Shown here piece after piece: positions 1 through 5,420 of a stretch of 12,373 nucleotides of DNA. Source of the DNA: Ignavibacteriales bacterium (GTDB lineage: Bacteria; Bacteroidota; Ignavibacteria; UBA10030). The translations under genes and the position numbers were made by a program. Each line of letters starts with the position of its first letter. The stretch's first letter is position 1. The notes beneath the pieces were generated by a model. It saw only the letters and a list, made by a program, of their open reading frames with translations. It searched no databases and had not been told where the DNA came from. Location of the stretch: NCBI GenBank assembly GCA_016207365.1, contig JACQPU010000015.1:1-12373 (forward strand), given 5' to 3'.

Positions 1-182
1 CCGTCCACAATTTCCGATTCCGCCACACCGCTACCGCGGACAATGAGGAGGAGTACTGTGACTCCCCCCAGCAAAACAACGAGGGGCAAAATCCATCGCA
101 TACGAACGGCGGTACGGCCGGAAGGGTGCTGCGGTTGTGCGGACGAGGAACCCGAGGAAACCCCGTGGAGATGCTCAGCCAT
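1..182 (-). CDS. N-terminus of a membrane-anchored protein of unknown function (runs off the left edge)
   Basis: An open reading frame without stops runs from an ATG at 182 to the left edge of the window and gives about 60 residues. The first 28 residues are a soluble, Ser/His/Pro-rich segment beginning MAEHLHGVSSGSSS. They are followed by a strongly hydrophobic stretch (RWILPLVVLLGGVTVLLLIV, about residues 29-48), and then a polar segment GSGVAESEIVDG. This reads as a single N-terminal transmembrane anchor with the rest of the protein in the periplasm. An in-frame TGA lies six codons upstream of the ATG and a GTG lies five codons upstream, so the start is confined to a few codons. The upstream bases are A-rich (AAAAAAGA) and give only a weak ribosome site. 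The gene begins just after the terminator of the preceding gene, so it probably has its own promoter, which I could not identify. The family cannot be named from this fragment. Confidence 0.7.
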   Translation of the reverse strand, partial: MAEHLHGVSSGSSSAQPQHPSGRTAVRMRWILPLVVLLGGVTVLLLIVRGSGVAESEIVD

Positions 183-202
183 TCTTTTTTGCTGCACTCA
201 AA

Positions 203-243
203 CTAAAAACCGGCCATTTCTCCCTGCGAAGAATTGACCGGTT
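203..243 (-). terminator. Rho-independent terminator after the small secreted protein gene
   Basis: Read on the minus strand, AACCGG (243-238) pairs with CCGGTT (213-208). The pairing extends inward through TCA/TGG and, after one A-A mismatch, TTCT/AGAA, leaving an 8-base loop. The stem is therefore about 13 pairs with one mismatch and one G-T pair. It is followed by a T-run (TTTTTA, 209-204). It starts 27 bases after the TGA of the 270-758 gene, which is the expected position for an intrinsic terminator of that gene. Confidence 0.8.
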
Positions 244-269
244 CTCAAACGGCACATACTTTTCAGGAA

Positions 270-758
270 TCAGCGATCCTCCGCACCAGATGGATGGGTT
301 CTGTCGAAGAAATCAGAAGTGTATCCGGATCCCCACCAGTACATCGGGGGAAGCCGGCGAAACTGAATTTGCAACCACATATTGTCCGTCGGTCGGTAAT
401 TCAACTGTGCCCTTGTCAGATAAATCCCGCCAAAATCGCTCATGCCTCCCGGCACACCGAAGGGAGAATGCAGGACACTCACGTCAAACTGCACGTCAAG
501 GGGATCGGAGAACCTGTATGCGAGACTGTTGGTGTACATCCCCATCGAAAGACCCCGGCCGCCAAACGACGAATATGAAAGCGTGTAGGAATGACGCATG
601 CTGAGCCGGGACGGATCCAGCCATCCGAACAATAGCCCGTCGGATGGTCTCATAACAGACGAACTGACACCGGTCATTGCAGACGTGCCGGTAGACTTAA
701 ACTGTGCAGAGGCACTCCCCACCAGAACCACAATCGCCGCGACTATCCAGAATTTCAT
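270..758 (-). CDS. Small exported protein of unknown function, probably beta-rich
   Basis: The gene encodes 162 residues. The N-terminus MKFWIVAAIVVLVGSASAQ is a textbook Sec signal peptide with an Ala-X-Ala site, predicting cleavage near Ala18 or Gln19. The mature part is rich in Ser, Gly, Tyr and Phe, and has alternating polar/hydrophobic stretches such as LSMRHSYTLSYSSFGG and FDVSVLHSPFG. This suggests beta strands and a periplasmic or outer-membrane-associated location. No cysteine lipobox, catalytic motif or T9SS C-terminal domain is visible. The frame is open further upstream to 830, but the ATG at 758 is the better start: it opens the signal peptide, has GGAG about 8 bases before it, and lies 22 bases below a -10 box. 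With its own promoter and terminator it appears to be monocistronic. From memory it resembles uncharacterised proteins of Ignavibacteria-like genomes, but I cannot name a family. Confidence 0.85.
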   Translation of the reverse strand: MKFWIVAAIVVLVGSASAQFKSTGTSAMTGVSSSVMRPSDGLLFGWLDPSRLSMRHSYTLSYSSFGGRGLSMGMYTNSLAYRFSDPLDVQFDVSVLHSPFGVPGGMSDFGGIYLTRAQLNYRPTDNMWLQIQFRRLPPMYWWGSGYTSDFFDRTHPSGAEDR

Positions 759-779
759 CGTTCGTCTCCGTTTCAACTC

Positions 780-808
780 ATGATACCCATTTCTGCTTTC
801 AGAGTCAA
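780..808 (-). promoter_or_regulatory. Sigma-70-like promoter for the small secreted protein gene
   Basis: On the minus strand, TTGACT (808-803) and TATCAT (785-780) are separated by exactly 17 bases, which is close to the bacterial housekeeping consensus. Transcription would start near 773, giving a leader of about 15 bases that carries the GGAG ribosome site before the ATG at 758. It is an E. coli-style promoter rather than the -33/-7 type (TTG and TAnnTTTG) described for many Bacteroidota. The match, spacing and position all agree, but it has not been tested. Confidence 0.7.
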
Positions 809-811
809 GTA

Positions 812-873
812 AAGCCCGACTTACCGGCATTGTCCCAACGTGCCGCCGCGAGTTGTTTCATGCCGACCGGCTT
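812..873 (-). terminator. Weak hairpin after the nucleotidyltransferase gene, possible operon terminator
   Basis: Immediately after the TAG of the 874-1626 gene, minus-strand AAGCC (873-869) can pair with GGCTT (816-812), and CGGCAT (865-860) with ATGCCG (830-825). An internal loop separates the two helices and the apical loop is about 29 bases. Only TTTACTT follows, overlapping the next promoter. The long loop and poor T-run make this a doubtful terminator; the upstream transcript may simply read through. Confidence 0.3.
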
Positions 874-1626
874 CTATCCTCCTCTGAGAACTGCACGTGC
901 GGCCTCGAGTTGCTCCACGGTGTTGATGCCGAGAATCTCCTGTTCGTCGGACGCCTTGATCGCTGATACGTTCCACTTCATTCTCCAGAAATATTCAAAA
1001 ACGTCGGTGAGGTAATACTCGTTCTGAACGTTGTGCGGAGTGATATGGCCAAGGCCGTCAAAGAGCTTCTCCTTTTCAAACACATAGATCCCCGAATTAA
1101 TTTCCCGCACAGCCTTCTCCTCGGCCGTCGCATCCCTCTCCTCCACAATCTTCAGAACAGATCCGTCTTTGTTCCTGATTATGCGTCCATAACCCCTTGG
1201 ATTTTCCATTTCGGCCGTCAGGATTGTTGCCACCGCTTTTGTTTCGCGATGATTACGGACCAGATTTGCGAGCGTGGTGCGCGTCAGAAGCGGAACATCA
1301 CCGGAAAGCACCAGTACATCTCCCTGGAAATTCTCCAAAGTCGTCTTTGTCTGCAGTACCGCGTGCCCCGTTCCCCGTTGCTCGGCCTGGACGACCGCCT
1401 CGGCATCCGGGTGGGATGCTCGCACGTAGTCCATGATCGTTTCGCGTTGATGACCGACGATCACAATGACACGGGACGCAGCAATGGAATAGGCGACGTC
1501 GACAACAAAATGAATCATGGGCTTCCCGTTCAGCTCGAACATCACCTTCGCGCGCCCGGGATCTTTCATCCGTTTTCCCTTCCCCGCTGCAAGAACCACA
1601 GTTGCCAACGGTCGTTCGGAAGTCAT
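874..1626 (-). CDS. GlmU-like nucleotidyltransferase, uridyltransferase domain only
   Basis: The protein has 250 residues and matches the N-terminal pyrophosphorylase half of GlmU, which makes UDP-N-acetylglucosamine from GlcNAc-1-phosphate and UTP. Motifs in order are the nucleotide-binding loop LAAGKGKRM (residues 12-20), QAEQRGTGHAV, the metal-binding GDVPLL segment, ENPRGYGRII, IVEERDA, EINSGIYVF, NVQNEYYLTDV and EILGINTVEQL. Nearly all are GlmU signatures. A full GlmU has about 450 residues, the second half being a left-handed beta-helix acetyltransferase. Here translation stops just after the uridyltransferase domain, and no hexapeptide repeats follow. The start is well supported: GGAGG lies 7 bases upstream and the ATG overlaps the panC stop in an ATGA. 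It is the last gene of the tight cluster. UDP-GlcNAc pyrophosphorylase is the best call, but related NDP-sugar synthesis cannot be excluded, so no symbol is given. Confidence 0.88.
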   Translation of the reverse strand: MTSERPLATVVLAAGKGKRMKDPGRAKVMFELNGKPMIHFVVDVAYSIAASRVIVIVGHQRETIMDYVRASHPDAEAVVQAEQRGTGHAVLQTKTTLENFQGDVLVLSGDVPLLTRTTLANLVRNHRETKAVATILTAEMENPRGYGRIIRNKDGSVLKIVEERDATAEEKAVREINSGIYVFEKEKLFDGLGHITPHNVQNEYYLTDVFEYFWRMKWNVSAIKASDEQEILGINTVEQLEAARAVLRGG

Positions 1627-2489
1627 GAGGTTGCCTCCGCAGGCACAGAAACAATCGCATTATCCAGAAGCCTTGTACGTCCAAAACGTACCGCGAGGGC
1701 AATCAGGACCTCAGGAGGCCCGATCTCGTCAATCTCGCGAAACGTGTTCGGATGAACAAAGGCGATGTAATCGATGGATGAAGCCCGCGCCTCTTGCAGC
1801 ATTACCTCCATACCCGATCGCAGGACGACAATGCTCCGTTCCCCCCGGCCGATGGCATCTTTGGCAAACCGGAGGCTTTTCCAAAGCGCAACGGCGCTTT
1901 TCCGCTCGTCCGGATTCAGGTAAATATTCCGCGAACTCATGGCGAGGCCATCCGCTTCACGGACAATGGGAGCAACGATCAGGCGCACATCCAGATTGAG
2001 ATCCCTAATCATCTGTCTGATAATAGCCGCCTGCTGTGCATCCTTTTGACCAAATACCGCAGTATGGGGTTTGACGATCTGGAAGAGCTTCATCACGACG
2101 GTGGTCACCCCCCGGAAATGTGTAGGCCGAATTTTTCCCTCCAGGATGCCCGCGAGCTCCTCGGTCACCACGTAGGTTCGGTATCCTTCGGGATACATGT
2201 CGCGCGTCTCGGGCATGAACAAAATATCCGTTCCCGCCTCTGCGGCAAGTTTTTCGTCGCGGACAGGATCGCGTGGATACTGTTCCAAATCCTCGTTTAG
2301 ACCAAATTGGGCAGGATTGACAAACAGAGTGGTAACGACAACATTGGTTTCTTTCCGTGCACGGGCGATCAGACTCAGATGTCCATCATGCAGAAAACCC
2401 ATGGTTGGAACAATCCCGATCGATTTTCCTTCGCGCCGGAGCCCTTCCGCCCGCGTCTGCATGTCGGCAATACTTCGGACAATCTCCAT
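1623..2489 (-). CDS. panC: Pantoate--beta-alanine ligase (pantothenate synthetase)
   Basis: This cytoplasmic enzyme condenses pantoate with beta-alanine using ATP, the last step of pantothenate (vitamin B5) synthesis for CoA and acyl carrier protein. The 288-residue length is normal for the family. Visible signatures are PTMGFLHDGH (residues 28-37, with the HIGH-type His34 and His37), FVNPAQFGLNEDLEQYPR, FGQKDAQQAAIIRQM and READGLAMSSRN; these form the ATP and pantoate sites. The start lies 2 bases after the arginase stop, and the end overlaps the nucleotidyltransferase start by 4 bases, so translation of all three is probably coupled. No strong Shine-Dalgarno sequence precedes it. The other pathway genes (panB, panD, panE) are not in the window. 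Confidence 0.96.
   Translation of the reverse strand: MEIVRSIADMQTRAEGLRREGKSIGIVPTMGFLHDGHLSLIARARKETNVVVTTLFVNPAQFGLNEDLEQYPRDPVRDEKLAAEAGTDILFMPETRDMYPEGYRTYVVTEELAGILEGKIRPTHFRGVTTVVMKLFQIVKPHTAVFGQKDAQQAAIIRQMIRDLNLDVRLIVAPIVREADGLAMSSRNIYLNPDERKSAVALWKSLRFAKDAIGRGERSIVVLRSGMEVMLQEARASSIDYIAFVHPNTFREIDEIGPPEVLIALAVRFGRTRLLDNAIVSVPAEATS
1634..1638 (-). promoter_or_regulatory. Shine-Dalgarno site of the nucleotidyltransferase gene
   Basis: GGAGG on the minus strand, 7 bases before the ATG at 1626 and inside the end of panC. It confirms that start and shows that this organism uses anti-16S pairing for at least some genes. Confidence 0.7.
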
Positions 2490-2491
2490 GC

Positions 2492-3394
2492 TCAGATGAT
2501 CTTCTTGCCGAATCCCGACTGAATGAGTTCCACTGCAAACTCGGCCGATTGGTTCCTGTTGTCCAGAATCGGGTTGACTTCCACCATCTCCAACGACGTC
2601 ATTTTTCCGGATTCATTCAGTGTTTCCATGATGAGGTGCGCCTCACGGTAATTCAGGCCGCCTTTGACCGGCGTACCCACGCCGGGAGCGACCTGGGGAT
2701 CGACACCATCGAGATCAAAACTCACGTGCAGAAAATCTACCTGGCGCAGCCGGCGCAGAGCTCTTGCAACGACCACCGAAATCCCATGCTTATCAATGTC
2801 TTCCATGGTAAAGATGTTCATTCCCGTTTGCTTAATGATCTTCCGCTCGCCATCGTCCAGGTCGCGCGTACCAATCAGAACAACATCACGCGGATCAACT
2901 TTCTTGAAGTCTCCTCCGACTGACGTGATCTCAATCGCCCCCAACCCAATGGAAGCTGCGAGCGGCATCCCATGAATGTTTCCCGAAGGAGTGGTCTCGG
3001 CCGTGTTCAGATCGCCGTGGGCATCGATCCACATAACGCCGAGCCGCTTCTTATTCTTCCGGCAGTAGGATGCAATGCCAGCAATACTGCCAATGGCCAC
3101 CGAATGGTCGCCGCCGAGAATGAGGGGGAAGCCGCCATCGGCGAGCGCCTTTTCCACTTTGGCGTACAGCAACGTGCAGGCCCTGACAATTTCCGGCAGA
3201 TACTTGAGTTTTTCGTTGCGGATTTTCTGAAGCTCGGGAGGTTTGACGCCGATGTCGCCCTCGTCAACGACCTGATGGCCGAGGGCCGTCAGTTTTTCAC
3301 TAACCCCGGCAATGCGGATTGCGGACGGCCCCATGTCGACGCCGCGCCGTCCGGCGCCGAGATCCATTGGCACGCCAAGGATGTATATCTTCAT
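2492..3394 (-). CDS. rocF: Arginase (ureohydrolase family)
   Basis: The enzyme is predicted to hydrolyse L-arginine to ornithine and urea at a binuclear manganese centre. The 300-residue protein has all the metal ligands: GGDHS with His97, DAHGD with Asp124, His126 and Asp128, and SFDLDGVDP with Asp227 and Asp229. NTAETTPSGNIHG (Asn130, Ser137, His141) matches the pocket that arginases use for the substrate alpha-carboxylate, and Glu272 in LEMVEVNP is the usual guanidinium contact. These features favour arginase over agmatinase or formimidoylglutamase, which lack the SGNxHG arrangement. The start follows the accD stop by 6 bases without a clear ribosome site, and panC begins 2 bases after its end. 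No urease, ornithine aminotransferase or transporter is nearby, so the fate of the ornithine is unknown. The rocF symbol rests on family resemblance. Confidence 0.92.
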   Translation of the reverse strand: MKIYILGVPMDLGAGRRGVDMGPSAIRIAGVSEKLTALGHQVVDEGDIGVKPPELQKIRNEKLKYLPEIVRACTLLYAKVEKALADGGFPLILGGDHSVAIGSIAGIASYCRKNKKRLGVMWIDAHGDLNTAETTPSGNIHGMPLAASIGLGAIEITSVGGDFKKVDPRDVVLIGTRDLDDGERKIIKQTGMNIFTMEDIDKHGISVVVARALRRLRQVDFLHVSFDLDGVDPQVAPGVGTPVKGGLNYREAHLIMETLNESGKMTSLEMVEVNPILDNRNQSAEFAVELIQSGFGKKII

Positions 3395-3400
3395 ACATGT

Positions 3401-4240
3401 TCAATGAGCCAGAAGCGCCAGCATCTTCGACACGGTGTCTTTCATTTCCTTGCGGTGTACGACCATGTCGATGAATCCCTTCTCCAGAAGAAATTCCGAT
3501 CGCTGAAATCCTTTTGGCAGGTCTTTCCCGATCGTCTGTTTGATGACGCGCGGACCCGCGAATCCAATGAGGGCTCCGGGTTCGGCGATGTTCACGTCGC
3601 CCAGCATCGCATAACTCGCCGTCACTCCGCCTGTTGTCGGATCGGTCATGACGGAAATGTAGGGAATGCCCGCGTCGGAAAGCTGGGCGAGTTTGGCGCT
3701 GGTTTTAGCAAGTTGCATGAGCGAAAGAGCGGCCTCCATCATTCGAGCCCCGCCGCTTGATGACACGATGATCAGCGGATGACGGGTCTTCATGGCCTTG
3801 TCAATAGCGCGGGCAATCTTCTCGCCAACAACCGACCCCATACTTCCCCCGATGAAAGCAAAATCCATGCAGGCGACAACCACAGGCTGCTTGTTGATCT
3901 TTCCTGTGCCGGTCCGCACAGCATCATACAGGCCGCTTTTCTTGGTCGTCTCCTTCAAGCGATCGGCATATTTCTTCGTGTCCACAAATCCGAGTGGGTC
4001 CGTGGATTGCAGTTTTTTGTCCATTTCACTGAACGAGCCGTCATCCAGCAAAAGGTTAAAGTATTCCTTGCTTCCGATTCGGAAATGAAATGAACACTTG
4101 GCGCAGGTAAAAAGGTTCTGCTCGAGCTGCCGCCGGTGAATGATCTCCCCGCACCCTCCACATTTGGTCCACAGCCCGTCCGGCGTCTCCTTCTTTCCTT
4201 CGGAAACAATATTCTCTTTGGATCGTCGAAACCACGCCAT
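3401..4240 (-). CDS. accD: Acetyl-CoA carboxylase carboxyltransferase subunit beta
   Basis: With AccA this subunit transfers the carboxyl group from carboxybiotin to acetyl-CoA, giving malonyl-CoA for fatty-acid synthesis in the cytoplasm. The protein has 279 residues, normal for AccD. A four-cysteine zinc ribbon lies near the N-terminus (Cys27, Cys30, Cys46, Cys49). It is followed by the crotonase-fold carboxyltransferase domain with SSSGGARMMEAALSLMQ, the MTDPTTGGVTASYAMLGD segment and GFAGPRVIKQT, all strongly conserved in the family. The start is fixed by AAGGAG six bases before the ATG. It follows tsaB by 17 bases. accA is not in the window, which is usual because accA and accD are often unlinked. 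Confidence 0.97.
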   Translation of the reverse strand: MAWFRRSKENIVSEGKKETPDGLWTKCGGCGEIIHRRQLEQNLFTCAKCSFHFRIGSKEYFNLLLDDGSFSEMDKKLQSTDPLGFVDTKKYADRLKETTKKSGLYDAVRTGTGKINKQPVVVACMDFAFIGGSMGSVVGEKIARAIDKAMKTRHPLIIVSSSGGARMMEAALSLMQLAKTSAKLAQLSDAGIPYISVMTDPTTGGVTASYAMLGDVNIAEPGALIGFAGPRVIKQTIGKDLPKGFQRSEFLLEKGFIDMVVHRKEMKDTVSKMLALLAH

Positions 4241-4246
4241 AGTCTT

Positions 4247-4252
4247 CTCCTT
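4247..4252 (-). promoter_or_regulatory. Strong Shine-Dalgarno site of accD
   Basis: AAGGAG on the minus strand, within AGGAAGGAG, lies 6 bases before the ATG at 4240. It is the best ribosome site in the window and sits in the 17-base gap after tsaB, so accD can be initiated independently within the operon transcript. Confidence 0.75.
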
Positions 4253-4257
4253 CCTCG

Positions 4258-4944
4258 TTACACGCGGGAGGGAGCCCTTTTCGGCACAAAATCTTTCAAA
4301 TACATCGGCTCCGCGGCCGTGACATCGGCCGTCTCTCCCCGCCCCACCTGTTGCACCCCCAGAACGGCAATCAGATCCCCGCGGTAGTGTTCTCTCGCTT
4401 CCTCAATTGCCATGACCGCGCCCCGAAACGATTGCGCGACCACCGGGGAATCCGTCACGACAACAAGGTCTTCTCGCGACCCGATTCCTTTTTCGAGATC
4501 GCCTGGTTCGCGGAGCAAAACACTGCCCTCGGCTCTGACCGCGCCCTCCCTCATTTCGAATATCCCCCAATAAAAATCCCCTTTTTTCGCATCTAATGCC
4601 ACTAGTATTTTCCCGGCAGCCTTGTGTTTCGTCGCCGCAGACACGGCAAGTCCTGAAAATGTCGGTACAACAAGCAGTGGCCTGTTCAGGGAAAAGCAAA
4701 GTCCCTTTGCCGCGCTCATACCGATCCGCAGTCCTGTGAATGAACCCGGTCCGGACGACACCGCCACGGCACCAAGGTCCTGCAAGGAAATTATCGCCTC
4801 GCTGAGAACTGTCTGAATCAACGACGGCAGTTGTTCGGAATGGACGGTGGTTGCCGTAAGCGATCTGCACGCAAGCGCGCCATGCTCGTCGGCAAGACCG
4901 ACAGAACAAAGGGCCGAGGATGTTTCGAGCCCAAGAACGATCAT
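4258..4944 (-). CDS. tsaB: tRNA t6A37 threonylcarbamoyltransferase complex dimerization protein TsaB
   Basis: TsaB is the non-catalytic partner of TsaD in the complex that places threonylcarbamoyl on A37 of tRNAs reading ANN codons. The protein has 228 residues and the ASKHA-type N-terminus MIVLGLETSSALCSVGL. The conserved SGPGSFTGLRIG is at residues 64-75, and the C-terminal YLKDFVPK segment is typical of the family. The frame is open back to 5079, but the extra residues are low-complexity out-of-frame tsaE sequence. The ATG at 4944, which overlaps the tsaE stop as ATGA, gives the standard N-terminus. Adjacency to tsaE supports the assignment. The catalytic tsaD and the threonylcarbamoyl-AMP synthase tsaC are not in the window. 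Confidence 0.93.
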   Translation of the reverse strand: MIVLGLETSSALCSVGLADEHGALACRSLTATTVHSEQLPSLIQTVLSEAIISLQDLGAVAVSSGPGSFTGLRIGMSAAKGLCFSLNRPLLVVPTFSGLAVSAATKHKAAGKILVALDAKKGDFYWGIFEMREGAVRAEGSVLLREPGDLEKGIGSREDLVVVTDSPVVAQSFRGAVMAIEEAREHYRGDLIAVLGVQQVGRGETADVTAAEPMYLKDFVPKRAPSRV

Positions 4945-5420
4945 GGTTTTCCGGTTTCCCTGATTACCTCCGGAACCACGCGATCGATTCTGATCTCGCG
5001 CTCGTTCTCCTGCGAACCATGCGCAAGATGCACGTCGATGCGCCGGGAAGGCAACAATGACCCGAGACGATCTGCCCACTCGACCATGGTGATTCCATCA
5101 CCAAAGAAAATTTCCTCATATCCAAGATCAAGTATTTCATCGCCCGATTCCACCCTGTAGAGATCCAGATGGTAAAGCAGTAGTTCCTTCCCATGCTGAT
5201 CACGTCCCCGATAGCGATGGAGAAGGACGAACGTCGGACTTGCCACGTTTTCTGCCACACCGAACCCTTCACACAGCCCTTTCACGAACTGCGTTTTCCC
5301 AGTACCCAGATCGCCAAAGAGCGCGAGGACACCGCCTCGCCGGAGATGCGATGCACAGGCCGCGGCAACACTCCGCGTCTCTTGTTCGGATGCAGTCCGG
5401 TAAGTACCTGTGAACGTCAT
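4941..5420 (-). CDS. tsaE: tRNA t6A37 threonylcarbamoyltransferase complex ATPase TsaE
   Basis: TsaE is the P-loop ATPase that drives turnover of the TsaB-TsaD complex in t6A synthesis. The 159-residue protein has Walker A GDLGTGKT (residues 36-43). It also has the family segments SPTFVLLHRYRG, the acidic HLDLYRVES and MVEWADRLG near the C-terminus. Its length is typical (about 150-160). The start overlaps the porX stop by 4 bases (ATGA) and the end overlaps the tsaB start in the same way, so the three genes are likely to be translationally coupled. From memory, tsaE next to porX is a recurring arrangement in Bacteroidota, which supports both calls. Confidence 0.95.
   Translation of the reverse strand: MTFTGTYRTASEQETRSVAAACASHLRRGGVLALFGDLGTGKTQFVKGLCEGFGVAENVASPTFVLLHRYRGRDQHGKELLLYHLDLYRVESGDEILDLGYEEIFFGDGITMVEWADRLGSLLPSRRIDVHLAHGSQENEREIRIDRVVPEVIRETGKP

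Noticed and set aside
43..237. A 64-codon plus-strand frame at the left edge
   Set aside because: It is antisense to the membrane-anchored protein and to the terminator hairpin. The minus-strand reading gives a coherent transmembrane segment, while this one gives a Cys/Arg-rich string.
1033..1755. A 240-codon plus-strand frame across the nucleotidyltransferase and panC genes
   Set aside because: Antisense to clear GlmU-like and PanC motifs; no domain, ribosome site or promoter seen.
2972..3760. A 262-codon plus-strand frame across the arginase and accD genes
   Set aside because: It spans the junction of two convincing minus-strand genes, has no family motif, and its composition follows the reverse complement of those genes.
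4945..5079. N-terminal extension of TsaB by 45 residues
   Set aside because: The extension is out-of-frame tsaE coding sequence, is basic and low in structure, and is absent from the family. The ATGA overlap start gives the standard TsaB N-terminus.
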